Assembly: GCA_003279875.1 (NCBI GenBank)
Contig: QCGN01000013.1
Coordinates: 1-33,422 of the forward strand
DNA: 33,422 nt
Reading direction: 5' to 3'
DNA from: Prochlorococcus sp. AG-388-D03
Lineage (GTDB): Bacteria > Cyanobacteriota > Cyanobacteriia > PCC-6307 > Cyanobiaceae
Position 1 is the first letter of the stretch. Each line of letters opens with the position of its first letter. The translations under genes were made by a program, and so were the position numbers. Under the pieces are notes generated by a model that worked only from the letters and a program-made list of their open reading frames with translations, was not told the origin of the DNA and made no database searches. Positions 15,919 through 24,237 of the stretch are shown piece by piece.

Positions 15919-16128
15919 ATGACGGAATATTCAAAATCTCTTCTTGATTCATTGATTTTAAAAATAAAAGATTATCCACGTTTTTCATTAAGAGAAATTG
16001 AGAAATTTTGTTGGATGGCTGCTCATGAACATAAACATGGGGTTCTACCTTCTGAGTACGATATTAGGGAAATAGATGAGAATCTTTATTTACAATTATT
16101 ACAGAAATTTAAAACAAGTAGCATATAA
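15919..16128 (+). CDS. Small hypothetical protein, 69 residues
   Basis: I do not recognise this gene. It encodes a 69-residue soluble, helix-rich protein (MTEYSKSLLDSLILKIKDYP, then SLREIEKFCWMAAHEHKHGV). His50-region residues HEHKHG form a compact His cluster with a nearby Cys30, which could be a metal site, but this is speculation. The C-terminus EIDENLYLQLLQKFK looks like one amphipathic helix. It lies 24 bp after yajQ in the same direction, and 111 bp before the prohibitin gene. The clean start, good spacing and codon use like the neighbours support a real gene. Confidence 0.65.
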   Translation: MTEYSKSLLDSLILKIKDYPRFSLREIEKFCWMAAHEHKHGVLPSEYDIREIDENLYLQLLQKFKTSSI

Positions 16129-16239
16129 AAATTATTTAATAATTTACTTAAAACAATTATTAAAAAAATATTTTAATTAAATACCCAAATAATGCATTAA
16201 TCAAATTCTTTAAATATGATTAATAAAAAGCAAATTTAA

Positions 16240-17046
16240 ATGTCAACATCTTTCAAAAATGTAACTCCAACTGGTCCGGGAGGAACTGCAACACTATTAA
16301 TCGTTTTATCTTTTACAGGATTTCTTTTGCTTACACAATCTTTATTTGTAGTGCCTTCTGGGCAAGTGGCTGTAGTAACAACTTTAGGTAAAGTAAGTGG
16401 TGGTTCAAGAAGACCGGGATTAAATTTCAAAATACCTTTTGTTCAATCAGTATTTCCCTTTGATGTAAAAACTCAAGTTCAACCTGAGAAATTTGAGACT
16501 TTAACAAAAGATCTTCAAGTGATTAGAGCAACTGCTACTGTTAAATATTCAGTTAAGCCCAATGAAGCAGGTAGGATTTTTGCCACAATCGCTAGTAGAA
16601 ATAGCGATGTCTATCAAAAGATAGTTCAGCCTTCTTTACTTAAAGCTCTAAAATCTGTTTTCTCACAATATGAATTAGAAACAATTGCAACTGAATTTAA
16701 TGTTATTTCTGAAAAAGTCGCTTCTACAGTAGCTGAAGAATTAAACTCATTCGATTACGTAGATGTAAAAAGCTTAGATCTTACTGGATTAGAAATAGCT
16801 GAGGAATATAGAGCTGCTATTGAACAGAAACAAATAGCAGGACAGCTACTCTTAAGAGCCAAAACAGAGGTGGAAATTGCAGAACAAGAAGCCCTAAGGT
16901 ATGAAACTTTAAATAAAGGTTTAAATGATCAGGTACTTTTTAAACTATTTTTGGATAAATGGGATGGCAGTACACAAGTAGTTCCTGGACTTCCTGGAAC
17001 AAGTTCAGGAATGCCTCCAGTAATTGTTGGTGGTAAAAACAGATAA
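16240..17046 (+). CDS. phb: Prohibitin-like SPFH/Band 7 membrane protein
   Basis: A 268-residue SPFH-domain protein of the prohibitin/HflK/C superfamily. These form large ring-shaped assemblies on membranes and often chaperone or regulate FtsH proteases. A glycine- and threonine-rich N-terminus (TPTGPGGTATLL) leads into one transmembrane anchor (residues 17-38). The SPFH core follows (VPSGQVAVVTTLGKVSGG through TATVKYSVKPNEAGRIF), then the helical TALEIAEEYRAAIEQKQIAGQ-type segment (here SLDLTGLEIAEEY and on), and a Pro/Gly-rich tail GLPGTSSGMPPVIVGG. It converges with hemL across only 2 bp. Confidence 0.9.
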   Translation: MSTSFKNVTPTGPGGTATLLIVLSFTGFLLLTQSLFVVPSGQVAVVTTLGKVSGGSRRPGLNFKIPFVQSVFPFDVKTQVQPEKFETLTKDLQVIRATATVKYSVKPNEAGRIFATIASRNSDVYQKIVQPSLLKALKSVFSQYELETIATEFNVISEKVASTVAEELNSFDYVDVKSLDLTGLEIAEEYRAAIEQKQIAGQLLLRAKTEVEIAEQEALRYETLNKGLNDQVLFKLFLDKWDGSTQVVPGLPGTSSGMPPVIVGGKNR

Positions 17047-17048
17047 GG

Positions 17049-18350
17049 CTAAATTTTAATAACACTAAAAGATTGATCGAATGCTTCTAAAGTTCGGTCA
17101 ATCTCTTCATCACTGTGAGCTAATGAAGTAAACCCAGCTTCAAAAGGACTTGGTGCTAGATATACCCCTCTTTTTAACATTTCTCTATGTAACTTCCCAA
17201 AAAGTTCTGAGTCGTTTGTTTTGGCTTCTTCAAAATTTCTTACCGGTCCCTCACACAAGAAAAATCCGAACATTGCACTTACACTGCCCCCGTTGATAGT
17301 AATACCATTATTTTCTGCTGATTGCATAATTCCTTCAATCAACCTAGAAGTTGTTGATTCTAACTTTTCGTAAGTACCTTCTTGTTTAAGTAACTCAAGA
17401 GTTTTAATGCCTGCAGTCATTGCTAGTGGATTGCCACTTAAAGTGCCAGCTTGATATACAGGCCCAGATGGTGCAACCATAGACATTATTTCCTTTCTCC
17501 CTCCATAAGCTCCTACTGGTAAACCCCCCCCAATTACTTTGCCGAGGGTTGTTAAATCAGGAGTAACTCCAAACTTTTCTTGCGCTCCTCCATAGCTAAT
17601 TCTGAAACCAGTCATGACCTCATCAAAAACTAGTAAAGATCCATTATCAGTTGTAAGTTCTCTTAATCCTTCAAGAAATCCAGGCTCAGGAGTAATAAAT
17701 CCTGCATTCCCCACTATAGGTTCAAGTATTACTCCTGATATTGCATCAGGATTCTCGGAAAATAATTTTTTTACAGCTTCAAGATCGTTGTAAGGGGCAG
17801 TTAGAGTATTTGCTGTTGTAGTTCTTGGAACCCCTGGAGAATCTGGTAAGCCTAAAGTAGCTACTCCAGAACCAGCTTTTACCAAAAACATATCAGCATG
17901 ACCGTGATAGCATCCATCAAATTTAATTACTTTATCTCTTCCCGTAAATGCCCTCATTAGTCTTAAGACTGCCATGCAGGCTTCAGTCCCACTGTTTACA
18001 AATCTAACCATTTCTACTGAAGGAATTGCGTCTATCACCATTTCAGCAAGTTTATTCTCTAGTACGCACGGCGCCCCAAAACTAGTTCCTTTCTCAATTG
18101 CCTCTTGTAATGCTGTAATCACTTCTGGGTGAGCATGTCCACAAATGGCTGGTCCCCAACTGCCAATGTAATCAATATACCTGTTACCATCAACATCCCA
18201 TGCAAATGGCCCTTTTACTCTATCAAAAACAATTGGCTGTCCACCCACAGACTTAAATGCTCTTACTGGAGAACTAACCCCTCCAGGCATTAATTTTAAT
18301 GCAGAAGAAAAAACTTCTTCAGAACGGGTGATATTTAATATGTCAGTCAA
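17049..18350 (-). CDS. hemL: Glutamate-1-semialdehyde 2,1-aminomutase
   Basis: The PLP enzyme converting glutamate-1-semialdehyde to 5-aminolevulinate, the first committed precursor of heme, chlorophyll and B12. The 433-residue class-III aminotransferase fold has [22 protein letters not shown] (117-138), the YHGHAD motif (148-153), LEPIVGN (209-215), [10 protein letters not shown] (241-250) and the PLP lysine at 271 in [18 protein letters not shown]. All motifs are intact. Directly upstream lie perfect TTGACA and TATAAT boxes (see the promoter entry). Together with gltX and hemC in this window it supplies three steps of the C5 tetrapyrrole route. Confidence 0.98.
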   Translation of the reverse strand: MTDILNITRSEEVFSSALKLMPGGVSSPVRAFKSVGGQPIVFDRVKGPFAWDVDGNRYIDYIGSWGPAICGHAHPEVITALQEAIEKGTSFGAPCVLENKLAEMVIDAIPSVEMVRFVNSGTEACMAVLRLMRAFTGRDKVIKFDGCYHGHADMFLVKAGSGVATLGLPDSPGVPRTTTANTLTAPYNDLEAVKKLFSENPDAISGVILEPIVGNAGFITPEPGFLEGLRELTTDNGSLLVFDEVMTGFRISYGGAQEKFGVTPDLTTLGKVIGGGLPVGAYGGRKEIMSMVAPSGPVYQAGTLSGNPLAMTAGIKTLELLKQEGTYEKLESTTSRLIEGIMQSAENNGITINGGSVSAMFGFFLCEGPVRNFEEAKTNDSELFGKLHREMLKRGVYLAPSPFEAGFTSLAHSDEEIDRTLEAFDQSFSVIKI

Positions 18351-18395
18351 AATTTAAATAAATAGATTTTTGAAAAAAGTTTCATCATGATCTAA

Positions 18396-18422
18396 ATTAT
18401 AAACAAGTAAAATTTTTGTCAA
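18396..18422 (-). promoter_or_regulatory. Candidate sigma-70 promoter for hemL
   Basis: On the reverse strand TTGACA (18417-18422) is followed by TATAAT (18396-18401), both perfect consensus, with a 15-bp spacer, which is shorter than the usual 17. This predicts a start near 18389 and a leader of about 40 nt before the hemL ATG at 18350. Such a complete -35 is unusual in this AT-rich genome, but the short spacer leaves doubt. Confidence 0.5.
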
Positions 18423-18579
18423 TCAGATTGAAACTCTACATTATGATATTTTTATCGCGATATTTTGTAATGTAAATAATTAAGTTTGAGAGAAATTCGA
18501 CATAAATCATGCTCATTTCTAAATTTTTCTTTAATAATAAGCGTTTTGGGGTTGCATTAAAATATGAGATATTTTCTAA

Positions 18580-19419
18580 TTATATTTCGAAAAGATCGTC
18601 ATCATCATCAAAGTAAACTTCACTTTGATTGTCGATTTCTAAATTAATTAATACTGGAGCATGATCACTAGGCTGTAAATTTTCTCTTTGACTCCTTTCT
18701 ATTACAGAGCTCTTAAGCTTTGAGGAAAGATTTTTACTGATATAAATATGGTCAATTCTCCAACCTTTATTTAGTTCATAGGCATTATTACGGTAATCCC
18801 ACCAACTCCAATGACCAGTACCTTTCTCGAAAATCCGAAAAGAATCAATAAATCTTCCTTTAATAACATTATTGAGTGCTTCTCTTTCGATCTTAGAAGC
18901 CATTATTCCTCCTTCGTATTTCTGAGGGGAATGAATATCTATACCAAAAGGGGCTATATTAAAATCACCCATAAAACATACTAAATCATCTTCTTTCACT
19001 TGCTTATCTAAAAACGATGACAAATGTTTTAACCACTTAATTTTATAAATGAATTTGTCAGAATCTATTGAAGATCCATTCGGCACATAAACGTTTATTA
19101 TTTTTAACCCATTGATATCTGCAGAAATTAACCTTTTTTGCTCATTTAATAAATCAATTTTTTCTTCATTTTCATTAGAAAACCCTTTGATAATATTTTC
19201 GATCTTGAATTTGCTTATAATCGCCACACCATTATAAGATTTTTGACCATACATAATAACTTCATATCCTAATTCTTCGAAAGGCGTCAAAGGAAAAGAA
19301 TCATCCATAACTTTAGTTTCTTGAAGACAAAGGATATCCGGATTTACATTCTTAATCCAATCTGTAATTTGAGAAAGCCTAGTTCTAACAGAATTTACAT
19401 TCCAAGTTGCGATTAACAA
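18580..19419 (-). CDS. xthA: Exodeoxyribonuclease III (AP endonuclease)
   Basis: ExoIII cleaves DNA at abasic sites and has 3' exonuclease activity in base-excision repair. The 279-residue EEP-fold protein has ATWNVNSVRTRL at the start (Asn metal ligand), ILCLQETKV (catalytic Glu), VPNGS, CFMGDFNIAP (Asp and Asn) and the terminal SDHAPVLI pair (catalytic Asp-His). Length is typical. An odd feature is the acidic C-terminal tail YFDDDDDLFEI after the fold ends. It is divergent from the forward unknown gene at 19491 and upstream of hemL, separated from it by 229 bp. Confidence 0.95.
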   Translation of the reverse strand: MLIATWNVNSVRTRLSQITDWIKNVNPDILCLQETKVMDDSFPLTPFEELGYEVIMYGQKSYNGVAIISKFKIENIIKGFSNENEEKIDLLNEQKRLISADINGLKIINVYVPNGSSIDSDKFIYKIKWLKHLSSFLDKQVKEDDLVCFMGDFNIAPFGIDIHSPQKYEGGIMASKIEREALNNVIKGRFIDSFRIFEKGTGHWSWWDYRNNAYELNKGWRIDHIYISKNLSSKLKSSVIERSQRENLQPSDHAPVLINLEIDNQSEVYFDDDDDLFEI

Positions 19420-19490
19420 TTTATTACCAAACTATGTAAAATTAAAATAGCAAATAATTTTTCTATTAAATTATTTTGAAACTAATCAGA

Positions 19491-19799
19491 ATGAAATTAT
19501 TTTTTAATAAACATATATCAATATCGGCGAAATTTTTTATTTTATTTTTTTCACTAATCTGTCTGAAACCCACTTTATTAAATGCCGAAGAATCCTATTT
19601 GAATGAAATTGAAATCGATAGTTCTACTAAGTTTGATACGAATAGTTCTGATTTACCCTCTAATCCCTTTGAAATAGTAGAGATGCTTAGAAGAGCTAAT
19701 AGTATGAATGATGCCACTAAGCCTTCTAATGCTATTGATGATGCTTTAAAATTATTTAATGAAATTGAAGAAAAAGAAAATCTTCAACTAAATAAATAA
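19491..19799 (+). CDS. Secreted or lumenal small hypothetical protein
   Basis: A 102-residue unknown with a clear export signal: a Lys-bearing start (MKLFFNKHISISAK), a hydrophobic core (FFILFFSLICLKPTLL) and a likely cleavage after Ala in LNA before EES. The mature part is acidic and rich in Ser, Asn and Asp, with two predicted helices (FEIVEMLRRANSMNDATK and AIDDALKLFNEIEEKENLQL) and no cysteines or cofactor motif. A TTG at 19476 would add five residues; I prefer the ATG at 19491. It is divergent from xthA and is followed 34 bp later by another unknown in the same direction. Confidence 0.65.
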   Translation: MKLFFNKHISISAKFFILFFSLICLKPTLLNAEESYLNEIEIDSSTKFDTNSSDLPSNPFEIVEMLRRANSMNDATKPSNAIDDALKLFNEIEEKENLQLNK

Positions 19800-19833
19800 T
19801 CTTTTAAACAAAAAATTTTAAATACTACTAGAT

Positions 19834-20436
19834 ATGATTAAAAATCCTATTCAAGAAGTTACAAATAAATTACAGTACAGAGCAATAGGTATCGTTAAAG
19901 GTATTTATAAGCCAAATGATATGAATCAATTAAATCGAGGAAGATTAATTGATAAAGAAGGGAAAATAATTGATACAGTTATTCTTGGTAAAGCTTTATC
20001 TCTAATTAAGAAATTTATCAAATTAGAGAAGAATTATTTTTGGATAGTTTATCCAAGAAACAAAAGCGTCAATAATCTACATTTACAGGTAGCAGGTGTA
20101 TGGGACCCTTATCAATTAAACAAAGTTGATATTAGTAATTCTGAAAAAGATCCTGATGAATTATTAGATGAATTGAATTTAAATAATAATTATTTTTCTA
20201 TTAGAGGTGAATTGGTTTATATAAACACACAAAAGAAAGAACTTGTTATTAAAGTTTGTTCTTCTCCTCGGGCAAAGAGGTTAAAGAATGCAACTTTTAA
20301 AATTATTGTTGAAGGTGAAATACCTCTTCAATTTTTGAATAATTTTGTAAGTCTTGATGCAATTAGGGATGGAAATAAACTTCGAATGGTTAAGTACGAA
20401 GTTATTGAAAAAATAATATCTAAAAAAAAATATTAG
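19834..20436 (+). CDS. Conserved cyanobacterial hypothetical protein, 200 residues
   Basis: A basic, soluble 200-residue protein. The start (LQYRAIGIVKGIYKPNDMNQ, LNRGRLIDKEGKIIDTVILGKALS and FWIVYPRN) looks like a conserved cyanobacterial domain with several beta strands, possibly an OB- or S1-like barrel; the fold call is inference. The second half repeats this theme (YFSIRGELVYINTQKKELVIKV, then a basic SPRAKRLKNATFKI), so two related barrels are possible. The basic surface would suit nucleic-acid binding, but no catalytic motif is visible. It lies 34 bp after the secreted unknown and 72 bp before larC. Confidence 0.75.
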   Translation: MIKNPIQEVTNKLQYRAIGIVKGIYKPNDMNQLNRGRLIDKEGKIIDTVILGKALSLIKKFIKLEKNYFWIVYPRNKSVNNLHLQVAGVWDPYQLNKVDISNSEKDPDELLDELNLNNNYFSIRGELVYINTQKKELVIKVCSSPRAKRLKNATFKIIVEGEIPLQFLNNFVSLDAIRDGNKLRMVKYEVIEKIISKKKY

Positions 20437-20508
20437 AAATATGATTGATAAGTTTTTATCTTTTATTTTATTTTTTTATTTTTTTTATTTTTTTTTCTAT
20501 AAAGGGTT

Positions 20509-21732
20509 ATGGAAGAAATATTAATTGATTGTTCCCCTGGGGTCTCTGGTGATATGTTACTAGGAGCTTTTCATGACTTGGGTGTACCAAAAAATATAAT
20601 TGAAAAAACTCTTGCATGTTTTGGATTAGAAAAGTTATATTTTTTAAATTTCAAAGAATCGAAAAGTTGTTCAATCAGAGGCATCAAGGTTGAAGTTGAT
20701 GAAATTGATCAAAACACCAGAAGAGATTGGAATAGTATTAAAGATTTAATTTTAAAGGCTCAATTAGAAAAACAATTAAAAAAAAGAATTTACCAAGTTT
20801 TTGAGTCTTTAGCTATGGCAGAAGGAAAAGTTCATGGCATTGATCCTGAAGAAGTTCATTTTCATGAGATTGGGGCAATAGATTCCTTAGTAGATATAAT
20901 TGGAGTCTGTGCTTCAATTGAATATTTAAAGCCAAAAAAGGTTTTTTGTAATGAACCAACATTAGGGAGAGGTTTTGTTCAAACTGATCATGGCAAGCTA
21001 TCAATACCATCTCCTGCGGTCATAGAGTTATTAAAAGAAAAAGATATTAAAGTGATTTCAAGTATCGATTCAATAGAAGGGGAATTGTCAACTCCAACAG
21101 GAATAGCTTTACTTAGCAATTTGGTTGAATGTTTCAAAATCCCTAATAAATATTCTATTAATTCTTATGGTGTAGGTATTGGAAACTTAGAACTTCCATG
21201 TCCCAATTTGGTAAGAGTTTTAAAAATTAATTCTATTAATGAATATTCAAAATATAAGAAAACTAGCCCGAGATATGAAGAGATTTCTATTCAAGAGGCA
21301 TTGATAGATGATCAGACCTCTGAAGATATCGCAAATTTTTTAGAGATATTTAGAAAAGAAGGAGCTTATGATGTTTCTTGTCAGACAATCAATATGAAAA
21401 AAAACAGAACTGGTTTTTCTATACAGGTTATCTTACCTATCGAGAAGCAAGTATATTTCAGGAAATTATGGTTTCAATATTCCAACACCATAGGATTGAG
21501 AGAAAGAAAACAATTTAGATGGGTTTTGCTAAGAAGAAGAGGTGAGTGTTTAACAACTTTTGGAAAAATCAAGTTTAAGCAATCAATGAAACCAAATGGG
21601 ACTATCTCAATGAAACCAGAAAATGATGAAATTTTAAGATTACAGATTGAGAATAATAAAACAGCACAAGAGGTAAGAAATATCATTCAAGAATCATGTA
21701 GGGAATTTAAAGCTTTGGAAGATTGGAAATAA
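20509..21732 (+). CDS. larC: LarC-family protein (nickel-pincer cofactor biosynthesis, DUF111)
   Basis: LarC is the CTP-dependent nickel insertase that completes the nickel-pincer nucleotide cofactor of LarA-type enzymes. The 407-residue protein shows LIDCSPGVSGDMLLGAFHDL at residues 5-24, the metal-site motif VHFHEIGAIDSLVDIIG, LSTPTGIALLSN, YGVGIGNLELPCPNLVR, and the C-terminal LRERKQFRWVLLRRRGE region. Lactobacillus and some others encode LarC as two frames joined by ribosomal frameshifting; here it is one uninterrupted frame. No larA, larB or larE is visible in the window. The upstream 72 bp is strongly T-rich with GGGTT just before the ATG. Confidence 0.9.
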   Translation: MEEILIDCSPGVSGDMLLGAFHDLGVPKNIIEKTLACFGLEKLYFLNFKESKSCSIRGIKVEVDEIDQNTRRDWNSIKDLILKAQLEKQLKKRIYQVFESLAMAEGKVHGIDPEEVHFHEIGAIDSLVDIIGVCASIEYLKPKKVFCNEPTLGRGFVQTDHGKLSIPSPAVIELLKEKDIKVISSIDSIEGELSTPTGIALLSNLVECFKIPNKYSINSYGVGIGNLELPCPNLVRVLKINSINEYSKYKKTSPRYEEISIQEALIDDQTSEDIANFLEIFRKEGAYDVSCQTINMKKNRTGFSIQVILPIEKQVYFRKLWFQYSNTIGLRERKQFRWVLLRRRGECLTTFGKIKFKQSMKPNGTISMKPENDEILRLQIENNKTAQEVRNIIQESCREFKALEDWK

Positions 21733-21740
21733 GATTTAAA

Positions 21741-22685
21741 ATGCAAAAAGTATTTTTTATTAAGGTTCTAAAGAATATTAACTTTACAATTTTAAAGAAC
21801 CTTTTTTTTCTTTTCAGCTTATCTTATTTCTGTTTTTATTTTTTTAAAAACTTTGATCAAATTTCATTCAATATAGATTTTTCTAGAAATGCTCACTACA
21901 TATTTTTTGCTTTTTTGTTTTGTATTTTAAGTATTTTTTTAAATGCATTAGCTTGGAAAAATATAATTATTTGGTTTGGTAAAACGAAGAATATAAATAA
22001 TTTAATTTCTTTTTATGTTATTACAAATGTTCTAAAATATGTCCCAGGAGGTATTTGGCATTTTCTTGAGAGATATAACTTTTTAAAAGATATTAGTAAT
22101 CCACTATTGGCTTTTTATTCGACACTTATTGAGCCTTATTTTATGTTGTGTGCATCTTTCTTATTGGCTTCAGTTGGCATGATATATTCTCCATTTTATT
22201 TTTTATTACTTATGCCATTGATATTTCTTAATAGAAAATTAATTTACTTCATTCTAAGAAGGCTAGAAACCTTGAAAAGTAAAACAATTAGTACTTTGAA
22301 AAATAAAAATTCTAATTACGAATTTAACGAAAGAATAAAAATAATTTCTTTTTTCCCTTCGAAAGCATTTTTGATTGAAACTCTTTTTGTATTATCGAAA
22401 TTTATTGGATTTATTATTTGCATTTCCATAGTTAACTCTGAGCAGGAATATAGTATTTTTTATTTATTGGCAATTTTTTGCTTGTCATGGGTTATAGGTT
22501 TAATAGTTCCAACGGCCCCAGGAGGTGTGGGTGTATTTGAAGCTTGTTTCCTTTTTTTTGTTGGGAAAAATATTCCACAAAATATCATTTTTGTAAGTTT
22601 AATTTATTTTAGATTAATATCTACCTCGGCTGATTTATTACTAGGTCTCCCTTTCTTATTAAGGAAAATTTTAAATAAAATTTAA
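21741..22685 (+). CDS. UPF0104 / lysylphosphatidylglycerol synthetase-type membrane protein
   Basis: A 314-residue integral membrane protein with about eight hydrophobic helices. It resembles the flippase-like domain of LPG synthetases (UPF0104, AglD-type): AFLFCILSIFLNALAWK, LKYVPGGIWHFLERY, and the late signature PTAPGGVGVFEACFLFF. No soluble aminoacyl-transferase domain follows, so it is a stand-alone transmembrane part and not MprF. The start is the ATG at 21741, 8 bp after larC stops; a TTG at 21723 would overlap larC. Its last four bases overlap the Fe permease on the opposite strand. Its lipid or glycan substrate is unknown. Confidence 0.8.
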   Translation: MQKVFFIKVLKNINFTILKNLFFLFSLSYFCFYFFKNFDQISFNIDFSRNAHYIFFAFLFCILSIFLNALAWKNIIIWFGKTKNINNLISFYVITNVLKYVPGGIWHFLERYNFLKDISNPLLAFYSTLIEPYFMLCASFLLASVGMIYSPFYFLLLMPLIFLNRKLIYFILRRLETLKSKTISTLKNKNSNYEFNERIKIISFFPSKAFLIETLFVLSKFIGFIICISIVNSEQEYSIFYLLAIFCLSWVIGLIVPTAPGGVGVFEACFLFFVGKNIPQNIIFVSLIYFRLISTSADLLLGLPFLLRKILNKI

Positions 22686-24220
22686 TTCTTTTTTTCTAAG
22701 CTTGGAATCAATGTACTTGATGCAATTAAACCCAAGATTGTTATGAATAGTGCTGGTAATATGGCTTCGGCCATTCTTTCGTCTCCGGCATATTGATATA
22801 TTCTTACAGATAATGTATCGAAGTCGAACGGTCTGAGAATAAATGTAATTGGCAATTCCTTAATTGTGTCTACAAAAACTAGAAGTGATCCAACAAATAT
22901 CGGTCCTTTTAAAAGGGGAAGATGTATCTTTTTGGTGACATCAAGCCAACTAGAGCCTAGGCCCTTTGCGGCCTCGTCAAGACTTGGAGATATTCTTTCA
23001 AAACCAGAATCAAGAGTTCCTTTTGAAATAGTCAAAAATCGAACTACATAACCCCAAATCAGAAGGCATATAGATATGAAATGGAACTTTGAATTAGAAA
23101 TTGTTATTAATGATATAGCTAATACTGTACCTGGTATCGCATAACCTATTTCTGCAGGAAATGTCATAATTTTTGTGATTAAGCTTTTATTCTGTCGATT
23201 AGCTAGGGTTAATATCAAAGAGAAAAATAATGTTAATAATGCAGCAATTATTCCAAGGCTAAGAGTTCTAAAAGTAAGAGAAAGTAATTCTGAAGTAACC
23301 CCTTTTTTTAACTGATCAATATTTAAAAGAAACCAAGAAAATGGAATTCCAATAGAAAACAATGGAGGAAATAAAGTAATTAATACTGCTAAAGATGATC
23401 TGAATCCTTTTAAATCCCATCCCAGCGAATCTAATGATGCTGGATTTTCACTCCAACGCTTTATTTTCTTTCTTGAAAATTTTTCAAATAAAATTAAGGT
23501 AAAAACTATTATTAGTGCAATTAATGATAATCCAATAGAGTTCTTAGGATTTCCTTCAATAATCCAATTTTCAGTTATACCTTTAGAAATACTTGGAATA
23601 TTTAATAACTCAACTGTTCCTAACTCATTCATAACTTCCATACACATAAGGCTAATTCCAGTTATTAATGCTGGTAATGCCATTGGTAGAGCAATTTTAA
23701 AAAAGCTGCCCCATGGTCCAACTCCTAACCCTCTACTAGCATTTATTTGATTAACTCCAAATTTATTAAAACTTTCATTAGCAAGTATGAAAACATAAGG
23801 ATAAGTAGTAATTGAGAGTATAAGAACTCCCCACCATAAACCAGTTATTTGATACCCCAAAATACTTCCTAAATCCTGTAAAATCGCAGTTATTAAATAT
23901 GCTGGTGTTGCGAGTGGAATTAGTTGAAAAATACGAAGTTTTTTCCTTAATCTAAATTCACAATTTGATAGTAACCAACCATTTAAGGTTCCTAAACTAC
24001 CTCCAAAAAAACTAGTCAAGACAATAAGTTTTAAGGTGCCAAATATTTCTTTTTTCCCTGAAATACCTAAAGAAAAATCTCCATCTAAAACAAAAACTAT
24101 ACCTTCAATTAAGAAATTAAAAATTGGAATTATCAATATAAATGCAACTATTAAAGATGCAACATCTAAGAGTTTTAAATGGGTTAATACTTTCTTGGTT
24201 TTTTTAATAAAAATTCTCAA
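22682..24220 (-). CDS. futB: Two-domain ABC transporter permease, Fe(III)-type (FutB/SfuB-like)
   Basis: A 512-residue inner-membrane permease with about 12 transmembrane helices in two tandem binding-protein-dependent transport domains. Each has an EAA-loop contacting the ATPase: INASRGLGVGPWGSFFKIALPMAL in the first half, and LDEAAKGLGSSWLDVTKKIHLPLLKG in the second. This fused layout is typical of the iron(III) SfuB/FutB family, though thiamine and other transporters share it. No binding protein or ATPase gene is next to it, so the substrate rests on family resemblance. The start at 24220 is 17 bp downstream of the COG0523 GTPase stop in the same direction. Confidence 0.8.
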   Translation of the reverse strand: MRIFIKKTKKVLTHLKLLDVASLIVAFILIIPIFNFLIEGIVFVLDGDFSLGISGKKEIFGTLKLIVLTSFFGGSLGTLNGWLLSNCEFRLRKKLRIFQLIPLATPAYLITAILQDLGSILGYQITGLWWGVLILSITTYPYVFILANESFNKFGVNQINASRGLGVGPWGSFFKIALPMALPALITGISLMCMEVMNELGTVELLNIPSISKGITENWIIEGNPKNSIGLSLIALIIVFTLILFEKFSRKKIKRWSENPASLDSLGWDLKGFRSSLAVLITLFPPLFSIGIPFSWFLLNIDQLKKGVTSELLSLTFRTLSLGIIAALLTLFFSLILTLANRQNKSLITKIMTFPAEIGYAIPGTVLAISLITISNSKFHFISICLLIWGYVVRFLTISKGTLDSGFERISPSLDEAAKGLGSSWLDVTKKIHLPLLKGPIFVGSLLVFVDTIKELPITFILRPFDFDTLSVRIYQYAGDERMAEAILPALFITILGLIASSTLIPSLEKKN

Positions 24221-24237
24221 AAAATAATAAAACTTTA

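Noticed and set aside
16129..16239. AT-rich hairpin (AAATTATT / AATAATTT) in the spacer before the prohibitin gene
   Set aside because: Composed only of A and T, weak, and easily produced by chance; not a credible terminator or operator.
18509..18616. 35-codon forward frame running into the xthA 3' end
   Set aside because: Low-complexity tail (repeated Ser from TCA codons), no promoter or Shine-Dalgarno; chance ORF more likely. A short RNA in the 229-bp spacer cannot be excluded but is not visible.
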